A stretch of DNA of 64,000 bases from Odontesthes bonariensis (GCF_027942865.1 NC_134528.1:25382586-25446585); one strand, 5' to 3'; numbered from the stretch's first letter, positions 1-10,548 are shown. Translations and numbers: made by a program. The notes: a model not told the origin generated them from the letters alone.

Positions 1-38
1 GCAACACTGCTAACCACCACACCACCATGCAGACCACC
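1..38 (+). repeat. 3' end of a dispersed fish repeat
   Basis: The opening bases (CTAACCACCACACCACC followed by ATGCAG) resemble the end of the repeat fragment at 26709-26735 (GTAACCACCACCGTGCAG). It is the tail of a common dispersed repeat cut by the window edge. The family is not named with confidence. Confidence 0.45.
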
Positions 39-650
39 TTATACATAGAGGCCATTTATCGGATAAACCTTTAATAGTCCCACAGTGGGTAAATTCACAA
101 TTATCCACAGAGTAAGAGTGGGTTAGAAGGTTTGACCACTTTAATTTCTGTGCAAAACAGGTGGAAATAAGGTAAATAAAATATATTCATACTAATTTTG
201 TTGTTCTTCAAACCTATTTCTAAGTTACATCTTTAAAATTGTTACATGTTCATGTGTAAATCATAATTTAAGAAAGCAGAAACACAGAAGTGTAATTCAT
301 GGTATTCTTGCTCTTCATTACAGTTTTGTGATGTTTTTTTGAGCCTCTGAAGAGAAATTACTTTCTGAAGGAAAAACCTAATGCAACACAATTCCTATTT
401 AGGTGTCCATCAGAATGAAACTCACCATGCTCCCTTGCTGTGTTGTTTTTCCAACTTTCAAACCGTCTGAATCATGACAACTTCAACAATCCGATGGTTC
501 AGAGATGAAAGGACCTTGATGTAAAACAGAGGAGATGGGTAGAATTTATAGAGGTGGTTTAAAGACAGTCGAGAAATGAAAAAGAAAAAAAAAAACAGAC
601 AACAAGAGGGAAAAAATACAGTAATATGAAAGAAAAACATGGGAATTTCA
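39..650. other. Intergenic, nothing recognised
   Basis: AT-rich sequence without a convincing coding exon or RNA gene. The short minus-strand open frame at 458-640 is low complexity (a run of Phe from an A-rich tract) and is not supported as a gene. Confidence 0.5.
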
Positions 651-678
651 GGTGTGCCAGAAAGCTGGTTGAAAAACC

Positions 679-762
679 ATGAACTGTATTAAAAAGATCA
701 ACATGGTCACCCTAGTGTCACTTATTGGTCTGTGGACTGTCATTTTAAAACCTCGCACATGA
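679..762 (+). pseudogene. Possible leader exon of an Ig-type receptor (remnant)
   Basis: An ATG at 679 opens a 27-codon frame with basic residues followed by a hydrophobic stretch (MVTLVSLIGLWTVIL), the layout of a signal peptide. About 69 bp here (651-719) recur at 28373-28438, inside intron 2 of the Ig-like gene. I cannot find a matching V-domain exon downstream, so this is either a relic of an Ig-receptor leader or a short dispersed repeat. The link to immune-receptor leaders is inference. Confidence 0.25.
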
Positions 763-1450
763 AGTGAATGTCACAGTCTGCCTTCTTGGAGGCAAAACTC
801 AGCTATAAAATGTCTATGCAGCTTGGATGCAACATTCTTATCAGCTGACAGTTCTACAACATGGAGGTGCACAAATAGTTATTCAGTCGTTATTCAGTTT
901 CACCTTTAAGAGGTGAAACTCTCCTGCATTTGCCGGTATAATCAACAGCAGATTTCGGATGTTCTCGGTGTCTGTAAAGAAGTACTGTAGTTATTCCCTT
1001 TAGAATAGTCCCTTTAAATATACTCGACTTGTGAAGGACAGCAACAGTCTGTGTGCGGGGCTTCAGATTTATTCACAGCGCACAAGGCCCAAGAAGGCTC
1101 AGATAGCCTGCACATCGATAGTTTTTACAAACACAGGCTTTTATGAGACAGGGAGGGATTAAACTAACACTGATAGTAAATATAAGAAGAAGAAAAAAAA
1201 ATAGTGATTTGTAGGAAATGTAGGAGGCAGTCCTCTTCTGCTGAATCAGCGTTTAACACTCTTATTTTGTAACTTGAAAATGAAAAAGAAAATCAGGAAG
1301 TATAAACCAATGAATGTGTAGAAACCCTGTCACATTAAAGCAGCGATGTACGTGCTGAATATGCTGAGTGTGTACATTACCATGATATGAAAAAGGAAGT
1401 GCACCTTTCAATTCAAGGGTTTTATTGTTCAGATCATTGAAAATCATCTG
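763..1450. other. Intergenic, nothing recognised
   Basis: No gene seen. The minus-strand frame at 1262-1528 runs into the Harbinger terminus and looks incidental. Confidence 0.45.
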
Positions 1451-1829
1451 GGGCCTCATGTACAAAGGGTGCGTACGCACAAAATAGTGGCGTACGCACC
1501 TTTTCACGTCAACGATCAGATGTATCAAGAGTGAAATGACCGTGGAAATGTGCGGTGCCTCATGCCAACTTCAGGGCTGGCGTACGCACTTTTCTACAGC
1601 TGTTGATTCTTTGGCGACACCCAAGGTGATGTTGGGAAACTGTTATAAGAAATAAATGTGAAAACAATTAGTCCTCAGACAATGATATGCACATCTGAGA
1701 CGCATGAAAAATTAATACTGATAAACAATGAACGCACGTTCATTGGCTCTATGTGTCTGCAATTACACGAGTGGATATAAAAGCAGCGCAAAGTAGTGCC
1801 ATTAAAGTGGTGCCATACCATTAAAAACA

Positions 1830-2007
1830 ATGGCTGCTTTAGCAGTATTAAAATACTTTGCAAATGGTGCAATTCGAAGAGAGCGTGTGTTCACTAGACA
1901 GAGGATTTGCTGGCACATGATGGCGACTGAGTTTTGAGGGAAATCCTCCTGGAACTGTGCGCAAGAGCTGCGCCCTGGCGTTGGAGCGCAACACAGCGAG
2001 GAGCCAT
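1830..2007 (+). pseudogene. HARBI1-like transposase, N-terminal piece
   Basis: The frame from ATG 1830 reads MAALAVLKYFANGAIRRERV, the usual start of fish Harbinger transposases. Fragments LLELCA, ELRP and ALERNT follow in shifted frames. The gene breaks at CCAT (2004-2007) and resumes at 9994 after the 8-kb insertion. Joining 2007 to 9994 keeps the reading ...RSHALPV, which shows the two pieces were one gene. Frameshifts make it non-functional. Confidence 0.6.
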
Positions 2008-2032
2008 TAGTAGAGCAGATTAGTGACATAAT

Positions 2033-2312
2033 CGTTCACTTTGGTATAAAAGCGTGAAATTTGGCACAGATACTCTCTAAGGGTCACTTTTTGGAAGAAA
2101 AGCGCTGGCCACGCAAAAATTCAACATGGCGGCCATTTTTCAAGATGGCTGCCATTGCTACTAAATGGTTACTGTAAAAAGCATTGACTTTGGTATAAGA
2201 ACATGATATTTGGCTGATATACTGTCTGAGGGCCACTTTTTTGGAAAAAGGCCCTGGCCACCCAAAAATCCAATATGGCAGCCATTTTTCAAGATGGCTG
2301 CCATTGCTAATG
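2033..2312 (+). repeat. Two degenerate tandem copies of a subterminal unit
   Basis: A unit of about 120 bp occurs at about 2033-2152 and again at about 2190-2312. Both contain TTGGTATAA, a GGGYCACTTTTT block and CAAGATGGCTGCCATTGCTA. A third, inverted copy lies at 9835-9954 and a short partial copy at about 9662-9715. They are the subterminal repeats of the 8-kb TIR element. Confidence 0.75.
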
Positions 2313-2880
2313 CCATTTTTAAACTATATACAGTATATATATACACAATAAATCATGGTTCAGAATCACATATTCTCTATTCACATTTGCAGCTGCAAAG
2401 TTCTGTGCAACTAAAACCCAATTTAAAACATGTGCATCTTCCTCTGCTTCCTCTGTCCACTCTGTTTTGCAGCCACACTTGGCTAGTTGTTCAAAACTTT
2501 GTGCAATAGTTGCATTTGCAGTCCAGAAGACTTCCCATTGTTCACCAAGTTTTTTCCATCCCCAGTCACCAGGACTCTCTGCTTCTGGCTGACAGTTGGT
2601 TGCTTGACCCCATATGCAACCTGCTTGATATGCAGCACGTTTACTGTGTTGAAGCAGAGATGCTCTTGTAGGAGGAATGGCTTCAACAGTATCACAACCT
2701 GTGAAGGCATGAAAGAATAGAATACCTTCGGTCTTATCCGGCCCAATGGCAAAGTACAGGTCTTACAGTACATGAATACCGATCCTGGAACATCTAAAAA
2801 ATCAGCCCCAAGCCATGCTTTCACCGACAATCATGAAACTCAGCACACCTGTGCGTCTTGTCAGGACCTACAAAATAGTG
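2313..2880. other. Interior of the TIR element, no gene recognised
   Basis: A short AT tract (about 2325-2345) is followed by anonymous sequence up to the LINE. The open frames on both strands at 2483-2830 have no recognisable domain. Confidence 0.4.
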
Positions 2881-2893
2881 TGGGCGTGGCAGA

Positions 2894-3871
2894 ATGGCAA
2901 ATAACCTGTCTACTGAAGAACAAGTATGGAGGGAAAAGGTGATAAAGGATAATGGAGTGCTATTGGGCAGGAAGGAAGTCAGTGACAGTGCCCTAGATAA
3001 GGATTTTACACTGATTGAGTTGAAAAGAGCTCTTGATGGTGCTAAAAACACCTCTCCAGGCAAGGATGGAGTATGTTATGCTTTCATTGAGCATTTATCT
3101 GATGTGTCTAAGAATGTCATAATTAAACTGTACAATAAGGTGTGGGAACAAGGGCGGCTACCATCCGGATGGAGGCATTCTGTAATTGTACCTATACCTA
3201 AGCCAGGGAAAGATAAAACAGAAGTCAGGAGCTATAGGCCAATAGCCCTGACGTCAAACTTGTGTAAATTGATGGAAAGGATGTTAACAAAGAGACTGAT
3301 GTATGAGATTGAGAGGAGGGGTCTTTTCTCCCCGCATCAGAGTGGTTTTAGGAAGGGGCGCACCACTATGGATCCAGTTGTGGTGTTAGAAAATGAAATC
3401 CGAAAGGCTCAGGTGAATAAGGACATGGTCCTGGCAGTCTTTTTTGATATAAAAAAGGCTTACGATATGTTGTGGAAAGAGGGACTCTTGTTGAAATTGA
3501 ACAAAATGGGAATTGGTGGGAAAATGTATAACTGGATTATGGACTTCCTGAACAACAGGACCATTGAAGTGAGAGTTGGAGCTAGTCACTCCGGAATGTA
3601 TAACATTGACAACGGCACTCCGCAAGGGAGTGTGTGTAGCCCTATTTTGTTTAATATTATGATTAATGACGTGTTTGACAAGGTAGACCTCAGGATAGAT
3701 AGGGCCCTGTATGCCGATGACGGGGCCCTATGGATGAGGGGCAAAAGTGTCCATGGCCTACAGAGTAGGATGCAGGGTGCTGTTAGTAAGGTGGAGGAAT
3801 GGTCCCAAGAATGGGGCTTCCGTTTGTCTATTGAGAAAACACAGGTCATCTGTTTCTCAAAAAAAGGGTGA
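2894..3871 (+). pseudogene. LINE reverse transcriptase domain (first frame)
   Basis: 325 codons. RT blocks appear in order: SPGKDGVCYAFIEHL (about residues 55-70), SYRPIALTSNLCKLMERML, FDIKKAYD, GTPQGSVCSPILFN and the catalytic YADD near residue 275. The frame ends at KKG* in a run of seven A (about 3859-3865) and continues in the next frame from 3868. This points to a single one-base indel in the homopolymer, in an otherwise well-preserved polyprotein. The ATG at 2894 is internal to the original protein. Confidence 0.75.
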
Positions 3872-5412
3872 ATCCCAATGTGAATCTCAGAATGTATGGG
3901 CAGATACTTAACCAAGTAGACAGCATAAGGTACTTAGGGGTATGGTTTGACATAAAACTGACATTTAAAGTATATTTACAGAAGATACTCGATAAATGTA
4001 AGAAGAGTGTTAATATCCTTAAATGTTTGTCTGGAAGAGACTGGGGGGCAACGGGCTCTTCCTTAAAAAGAATTTATACTGCACTAATCAGACCAGCGAT
4101 TGATTATGGAAGTATAGTGTACAAATCAGCAACTAAGACTTCTCTTCTAGAACTGGACAGAGTGCAAGGAAAAGCCTTGCGAATATGTTGTGGGGCCTTC
4201 AGGACCTCCTCCATCCCGGCGATTCAGGTGGAAACAGGCGAAATGCCAATGGACCTCAGAAGGCTTCAGTTATCAAATATGTATTGGTTAACCCTTCAGG
4301 GGCACGACGACAGTCATCCCACCAAAAGAGTGTTGATAGACTGTTGGGAGTATGGACACTCTGTACATAGCTTTGGGTGGGAGGCAAATCAGCAAGCTAG
4401 TCAGGTGGGGTTAGATGGTATCCCAGTATGTAAGACTTCTGCCACATCAATTATTCCCCCTTGGTTTTTTTGCTTTCCCTGGGTCAACTTGGGGGCTAAG
4501 GAAATTGTTAAACCTGGAGGAGTTTATCAGACAGTACAACAGTACATTGATCTAATGTTTCATGACGCTGTCCAAATTTATACTGATGCTTCAAAAGACC
4601 AAGATGGAAAAACGGGAGCGGCAGTACACGTCCCTCAATTTAATTTTCAAAGTACCAAAAGAGCATCAGATTTTCTTTCAATTTTCACAGTTGAAATGAT
4701 GGCGATAATTTTGGCTCTGCGATGGGTAGAAGAGGCGAAACCCAGTAAAGCTGTAGTATGTTCTGATTCAATGTCTTCTTTAACGAGTATTCTTAGCGGA
4801 AGGTCTTCCTGTCGTACAGATCTTTTGGAAGAAATACATCAGATAATATATAAGGTAACGCAACAAAGAACAATACTGCAGTTTTTCTGGGTCCCTGCCC
4901 ATAGGGGAGTTCAGGGTAATGAAACCGCTGACAAATTAGCAAAAGAAGCTACAAGAGCTGAGCAGGTAGAACTTGAAATTCCCTTAAGCAAATCAGAAAT
5001 GAAAGCTATACTGAAGGAAAACATAAACAAAATGTGGCAGGAAAGATGGGACCAAGAGGAAAGGGGAAGGCACCTGTATAATTTACATAAGAGAGTTGAC
5101 ATTAGATGGAGTGGGGAACTGAAACGTAGGGAGGAGGTGTGGATTACCAGGCTGAGGATTGGACACACAGGTCTAAATAGTGGGTTGAAGATAGTGGGAA
5201 AGCATCAAACAGGAGCCTGCATGCACTGTGGAGAAAGGGAGGGAGTTGAACATGCATTATTGCATTGCACAGAATACACTCATGAGAGGAAAAAGATGCA
5301 AAGAGTAATTAAGACACCTATCTCACTGAACACCTTGCTTAGTGCACCATGCATCCAGACAACAGCGATAGTCAGGTACTTGATAGAAACAGGACTAGGA
5401 AATAGAATTTGA
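3868..5412 (+). pseudogene. LINE RT thumb and RNase H domain (second frame)
   Basis: 514 codons continuing the RT (YLGVWFD near residue 22, then LIRPAIDYGSIVYKSATKT). An RNase H domain follows, with IYTDASKD (about 234-241), the acidic E of FTVEMMAII, CSDSMSS and WVPAHRGVQGNETADKLAK. A Cys/His cluster (CMHCGEREGVEHALLHC) near the C terminus is typical of I/Jockey-type LINEs. It runs uninterrupted to a stop at 5412, so it is fairly young. Confidence 0.75.
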
Positions 5413-5625
5413 TTCTTTCACTTCTCTGGTTTTTTTTTATTTTTATTTTTTTATTATTTATTTTCCTTTTCTTTCCTTTCTCTCTTGAAGTATTTTCTCT
5501 CTTTATGATCAGGCCTAGTTTAAATTAATCCCATTGGATCACACCTCAGCCCGGTAGATGGCGGTAGTGCACTTTGTATGCAAACTGCCAATAAACACTA
5601 CAAAAGAAGAAGAAGAAGAAGAATA

Positions 5626-6167
5626 AGAATGGCAAATTCCAATCCCTCGCCGTTTGCATACGTTCGGCTCTAAATCTCACATGCCTCATCCCATTTGCAC
5701 CAAACTAGATATGAATGACCTTTGTTAACCTCTAAAGAGCCCAATAGGATTATATTGGAGTGTGACTCCACTGCCCACCCTAGATCATTTAAACAGCTAT
5801 ATCTCCTTGAGACATCATCCGATCTGCACCATATTTTTTGTGCATTATTACGGATCAGCGCTTGACACATTGGCGTGGTACATTTCTGCCGTCGCTAAAA
5901 GCCCCGCCCCCACAAAACAGGAAGTGACGGTAACTCCTGTCTTGAAGGTGAGATATCGCTCCAACTTTGAACACGTGCCACTGGTGTCGTACTGTCGTGG
6001 ACTGAAGGCGATTTGGGAGATTCGTCGCACGCTCCGCCTGGTGGACGGGCGCGGGAGACGCGTGACGACGTTGATGACCACGTCGGGGCGGCGGTGCCGG
6101 CACTCAGGCGGTCGCAAGGCCGGAGCTGCGCTTGGCTCCGAGGGCCGATATCACTGCTCGCAGTTTT
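5626..6167. repeat. Interior of the TIR element, interrupted by an L1
   Basis: Becomes GC-rich toward the end (5990-6145). It is continuous with 9619-9834 once the L1 at 6168-9618 and one duplicated target copy are removed. Open frames on both strands between 5762 and 6241 reflect composition; none shows a domain. Confidence 0.5.
6151..6167. repeat. Target-site duplication of the L1 (left copy)
   Basis: TCACTGCTCGCAGTTTT is repeated exactly at 9619-9635, bracketing the L1-like element whose tail is the T-run that starts here. Confidence 0.8.
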
Positions 6168-6533
6168 TTTTTTTTGTTGCTCCAAGTCTTTTTATTGATG
6201 TTTATACATTTATATTGTACAGAGTACGTAAGTCCAGATGATTACAAGCATTACAGATATAAACATCACCCCCCCTCGCTCCAACAGAGCCCCATCCCTG
6301 CAACAATAGCCCCGTACCATCGTCCATATACAAAAATAAACAGCAAACCATATAGTAATTAAAAAAATTAATAATAATAATAAATTAAAAGAATAAAATA
6401 AAAAAGAAAGGTATATAAATTAATTAAATAATAATTAAGGGAAAATAAATAGATAAATAATTAAACAGAAAACAGTCCTTATAAATTCCAGATCATTCCA
6501 GTTCAGGATCCATCACATAAAACACCACCAAAA

Positions 6534-7202
6534 TCAGACATCTAATTTTTCTAAATAACTCAAAAATGGTTCCCATATAGAATAAAATTTTTGAATACAC
6601 CCTTTTGTGGAATAACAAATCTTCTCTAATACCAAGTGGTGCAGAAGGTCGTTGATCCACATTTTAAAGGTTGGGGGAAGTTTCTCCTTCCACTTAAACA
6701 GTATCAGTCGCCTGGCTATGAGAGTTGCAAAGGCTATCATGCTCTTCGTCTTATGATTAAGGTGAGCGTCATAAGGAGTTGTTCCAAATATGGCTGTAAT
6801 GGCAGAAGGCTCTATAGGTATTCGCAAAACATCTGAAAAAGTTTTAAATATTGATTGCCAGAAGTTGTCTAATTTCGAACAAGACCAAAACATGTGTGAG
6901 AGGGTGGCTGGCATCTGTCTGCATCTATCACAAATGGGGTCAATATTAGGTGTGAATTTTGCTAACCTCACTTTAGACCAATGAAGACGATGTACAACTT
7001 TGAACTGGATAACTATATGTCGTAGGCAAATTGAGGAGGAATGTATTCTATCTAAGGCTCTTTCCCAGATATTGTCAGGAAGTTCAGACCCCAAGTCAGC
7101 CTCCCACTGAGTCTTTAGTGATGTCAACGGCTCCAAATTATATGAATTTAGTAGGGAGTATATGCTCCCAATCACTCCTTTGGAGCCTGCTTTAAACTTC
7201 AA
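6534..7202 (-). pseudogene. L1-like ORF2, C-terminal part
   Basis: Contains CDRCRQMPATLSHMFWSC, the CCHC-type cysteine motif at the end of L1/Tx1 ORF2 proteins. It is in the same frame as the upstream RT frame (7257-9170) and separated from it by one TAA codon at 7257-7259. The stop is therefore a nonsense change within one ORF, and the ATG at 7202 is not a real start. Confidence 0.75.
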
Positions 7203-7256
7203 AATGTGATTTAAGAGGGAGTCAGGTGGCTGGGATGGGAAATGTGTAAGTGTTTT

Positions 7257-9170
7257 TTATATAAAATTACGGAGCTGCAAAAATCTGAAAAACTGAGAGT
7301 TTGGGATTTTGAATTTGAGCTTTAACTGATCAAAGGTTGCAAAGATATTATCTATGAATAGATTCTTTATTGTGGCAACCCCTCTATTAGTCCATTCATA
7401 AAAAGCACCGTCCATAACTGATGGCGTGAACTGGTGATTTTTTATTATAGGGGCACAAGTGGGCAAATCCTTAAGAGAAAAGCTTCGTCTGAATTGTGTC
7501 AGTATTTTAAAAGAATGCTTCACAATCGGATTCGAGGTGTATTTAGATATTGGTTCCCAGAGGGGGAGTTTTGAGCATAGAAGTGAATGTAAGGAGGTAT
7601 GAAGACACGAGGAGGTTTCCATTCGTAACCACTCAGGGTTAGTGGCAGATGGAGGATCTTTCCAAAACTGCATAGTCCTTATGTTAGCTGCCCAATAGTA
7701 AAACTGAAAGTTAGGGAGGGATAATCCTCCGTAACGGCGATGTTGTTGTAAGATTCTTTCCCGTATACGAGGGGTTTTCTTGTTCCATATAAATCCTGAC
7801 ACCAAATTGTTCACTGACATAAAAAAATATTTGGATAGATATAAGGGGATGCACTGAAATACATATAAAAATTTGGGCAAAACATTCATTTTAATTACGT
7901 TAATTCTGCCACCCAGTGACAGGGGGAGAAAATTCCACCGTTCTAAGTCTTGCTTAAGGTGGTTTAAGAGCGGTGAAAAATTGGTTTTGAATATGTCTTT
8001 TAAGTCATGTGTTATCCAGATTCCTAGGTATTTGAATTTGTGTGAACTGACTTTAAGTGGGAACAAACCAAAGTCAATTTGTTTTGCTGCTGCATTTACT
8101 GGCATAATTTCAGACTTTTGTAGATTGATTTTGTATCCTGATATTTTGCCGAATTCTTCAAGAAGGTTCAGAGTAATAGGTAGACTAGTCAAAGGTTGAG
8201 ATAGATATAGAAGCGTGTCGTCAGCATACAAGGACACCTTATTATCTGAGTCATATCTCTGTATTCCCTTTATATTTTCTTCACCACGTATAGCTAAGGC
8301 TAGTGGCTCGATCGCGATGGCGAACAGGAGGGGTGACAGGGGACAACCCTGCTGGGTGCCGCGGTGGAGAGGGAAGTAGGAGGAGAGGTTGTTGTTCGTA
8401 CGGACGGCTGCTAGTGGGGAGGAGTACAGAATTTTAATCCAGGAGATAAATTTTTCACTAAAGCCAAATTGTCTGAGAGTGTAGAAAAGGTAATCCCACT
8501 CCACCCGGTCAAACGCCTTCTCGGCATCTAGTGATAGTAATATTTCTGGAAAGTCGGGTGGAGTGGGACCATAAAGAATATTAAATAGGCGTCTAATGTT
8601 AAAGAAGGAATGGCGACCTTTAATAAAGCCAGTTTGATCATCGGCTACAATTGAGGGCAACACCGTCTCTAAGCGGCAAGCCAGGATTTTGGAGAGAATT
8701 TTACTATCCACATTTAAGAGTGAGATGGGACGGTATGAACCACAATCTAAAAGGTTTCTATCTTTTTTCGGAATAAGGGAGATGATAGCTTGTCGCATTG
8801 TTAGAGGAAGGGAGCCAGTGGCATATGACTCCTCGAATACACAGAGCAGGATGGGAGAGAGTTGGTCTGCAAATTTCTGAAAGAATTCACTTGGAAACCC
8901 ATCGGGTCCTGGGGATTTTCCGGTTTGCATGAGCCTAATCGCTTTAATAAGTTCCTCTACAGAAAGTGATTTGTCTAGCTCGGATACAATTTTGTCATCA
9001 ATTGTAGGAACCTTTATTTTCCTAAACAAAGAGTCAAACAAAGCGTGGTCACTAAGGGATTCACTATCATACAGCTTCGAGGAAAATTTGTGGAAACAAG
9101 AATTAATCTCGGAATGGTCAGTATGTTTGATGCCAGATTCGTCATTTATCTCAGCTATTGTCCTATCCAC
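7257..9170 (-). pseudogene. L1-like ORF2 reverse transcriptase
   Basis: 637 codons. Classic non-LTR RT blocks are present: TGKSPGPDGFPSEFFQKF (about residue 82), SYRPISLLNVDSKILSKILA, DDQTGFIKGR, LSLDAEKAFDRVEW, GTQQGCPLSPLLFAIAIEPL, the catalytic YADDTLLY (about 315-322) and KYLGIWITHDL. The N-terminal end overlaps the frame above by 16 nt and is offset, so a frameshift lies near 9160. Confidence 0.85.
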
Positions 9171-9618
9171 AGTTTTCTGGTGGAGTTGTTGGGCAAGAAT
9201 CCTCCCTGTCTTTTCACCACTTTCGTATATATTTTACTCTGTGACTTATTTATTAGGTTTTCAATGTGTCTCGTTGATAGTAGGTTGAACTCAGTTTTAA
9301 AAGTTAGTCGTAGTTTGAATAAATCATCGGATGGGGTAACAGCAAGGGTAGCATCAAGTTTGAGAATGTCATTTGTTAGCTGTTCAAGTCTCATATTGTG
9401 ACGTTTCCTTTGTTGTGCGCTATACGATATTATTTGTCCTCTCAAATACGCCTTCATGGATTCCCACACCGTTAAAGAGGACATTCCTGGAGTCTGGTTA
9501 TGTTCCAGGAAGAAGGTTATTTCAGAGGAGATAAATTTGATAAAGTCTTCATCTGAAAGAAGTAAAGTGTTAAGACGCCAGGGGTGATAATTGGCTTTGG
9601 AAATCGGTATGCATAGCG
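9155..9618 (-). pseudogene. L1-like ORF2, region between endonuclease and RT
   Basis: Reads SDEDFIKFISSEITFFLEHN and KAYLRGQIISYSAQQRKRHN, the linker that precedes the RT in L1/Tx1 ORF2. It is truncated at the 5' junction at 9618. The open frame that continues to 9757 beyond the junction is host-side sequence. Confidence 0.65.
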
Positions 9619-9834
9619 TCACTGCTCGCAGTTTTAATTTAAAATTTCTGTTCGAATTTAGGTGAAATGGCAGCCATCTTGAAAAATGGTGGTGGCCATC
9701 TTGAAAAATCATCTTTGTTTTTGAAGGAGAAGGAACATTCTCCATTTTAACATTCATTCAAGAGTACCATATCAGTATTCATTCAAATTGTAATGCCTAC
9801 AGTACAGATTGACATAATGAGTATGATAGAAACA
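9619..9834. repeat. Interior of the TIR element, continuing after the L1
   Basis: Starts with the second target-site copy (9619-9635). It contains a partial subterminal-type motif (ATGGCAGCCATCTTGAAAAA at about 9667-9686) before the inverted arm at 9835. Confidence 0.5.
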
Positions 9835-9954
9835 GCGGCCATCTTGAAAAATGGCCGCCATATTGAATTTTTGCGTGGCCAGCGCTTTTTTTCCAAAAAG
9901 TGACCCTTAGAGAGTATCTGTGCCAAATTTCATGCTTTTATACCAAAGTGAACG
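9835..9954 (-). repeat. Right inverted arm of the 8-kb TIR element
   Basis: Reverse complement of 2033-2152 with few mismatches, including CCAAAGTGAACG at the outer end. It pairs with the left arm and ends 21 bp before the terminal TAATCTGCTCTACTA. Confidence 0.75.
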
Positions 9955-9993
9955 ATTCTCCTGAAAAAGGCCTTTAATCTGCTCTACTACCAT

Positions 9994-10470
9994 GCGCTGC
10001 CTGTGCTCACAGGTGATGTGCACACTGGAGTTCCAAGAGGCATTCCAGAGGGAGCTGGACAACCGATTGGGACTGTGCTAGTCAACCCTGAGGCGAGCCA
10101 TGCCAGCCGTGTGGGACAGAATTATCCGCATCTCAGCCACGTATATCAAATTCCCACAATGCAGTTGAACAGGCCAACATTAAAGCTCAAAGCATCAAAG
10201 CGAGAGCAGGTTTTCCTAATATAAAAGGAGCTATCGACTGCACACACATTGCTATAAAAGCGCCATCACATGATGAATTTGTATGTTAACAGGAAACATT
10301 TTCATTTGATCGATGTACAGATCATATGTGATGCGTAAATGCAATTAACCAACGTTGTGGGAAGGTGGCCTGGTTCAACGCACGATTCATATATTCTGAG
10401 TAACAGCATGTTGGGAACAGACTACAAGGTGGCACTGTGCGTGATGGCTGGCTTCTTGGTGAGTAACTTT
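9994..10470 (+). pseudogene. HARBI1-like transposase, DDE region
   Basis: Continues the transposase of 1830-2007. Readable pieces in shifting frames are HALPVLT, RAMPAVWDRIIRISATYIKF, GFPNIKGAIDCTHIAIKAPS (which includes the first catalytic Asp in GAIDCTHI) and GRWPGSTHDSYILSN (which includes the second Asp). There are at least two frameshifts and an in-frame stop. PIF/Harbinger transposases cut and paste the element with the help of the Myb-like partner. This copy is dead. Confidence 0.75.
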
Positions 10471-10491
10471 ATTCGTGTAATTGGGGCCTGC

Positions 10492-10548
10492 CATAGCATT
10501 GCGAAGCAATGCTATGCAGTGCCTCCATGCAAATGCATGGCAAGGCAC
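10492..10548 (+). repeat. Two adjacent short hairpins
   Basis: Hairpin 1 (10492-10516) has an 11-bp perfect stem, CATAGCATTGC, around GAA. Hairpin 2 (10519-10548) pairs GTGCC..CATGC with GCATG..GGCAC around AAAT. They may be the terminus of another DNA element inserted in the Harbinger. Confidence 0.6.

Larger units (their letters stand above)
2880..5625 (+). mobile_element. I/Nimb-like LINE, 5'-truncated
   Basis: It carries reverse transcriptase and RNase H coding sequence, then a short 3' UTR with GGTAGATGGCGGTAGTGCAC and a (GAA)n tail at about 5602-5625. An RNase H domain after the RT plus a GAA-rich tail is typical of I-clade LINEs in fish. The endonuclease half is missing, so the copy is 5'-truncated; the exact 5' boundary is not defined. 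Confidence 0.75.
6168..9618 (-). mobile_element. Tx1/L1-like LINE, 5'-truncated, with target-site duplication
   Basis: Bounded by a 17-bp duplication (6151-6167 and 9619-9635). The plus-strand T-run at 6164-6175 is the poly(A) tail of a minus-strand insertion, followed by a 3' UTR to about 6530. ORF2 runs from about 9615 to 6534 with one frameshift and one stop. The endonuclease region is missing, so the insertion is about 3.45 kb. The L1/Tx1 group is inferred from the RT and the C-terminal CxxC...HxxxC motif. Confidence 0.85.
2008..9989. mobile_element. 8-kb TIR element inserted in the Harbinger transposase, 4-bp CCAT duplication
   Basis: The ends are inverted copies of TAGTAGAGCAGATTA (2008-2022 and 9975-9989). 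They are flanked by CCAT on both sides (2004-2007, 9990-9993), which is present once in the undisrupted transposase reading. The inverted similarity continues inward as 2033-2152 against 9835-9954, after a short unequal spacer. Inside are a tandemly duplicated subterminal unit, an I-like LINE and an L1-like LINE. Without the two LINEs the element is about 1.8 kb and shows no transposase, so it looks non-autonomous. The superfamily is unknown to me; a 4-bp duplication fits several. Confidence 0.65.

Noticed and set aside
5848..6241. Overlapping open frames on both strands in a GC-rich tract
   Set aside because: Open by base composition in a repeat; no domain and interrupted by the L1 poly(A) tail.
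9994..10470. Host HARBI1 gene
   Set aside because: Terminal repeats, frameshifts and a Myb-like partner in the same element show it is a transposon copy, not the domesticated gene.
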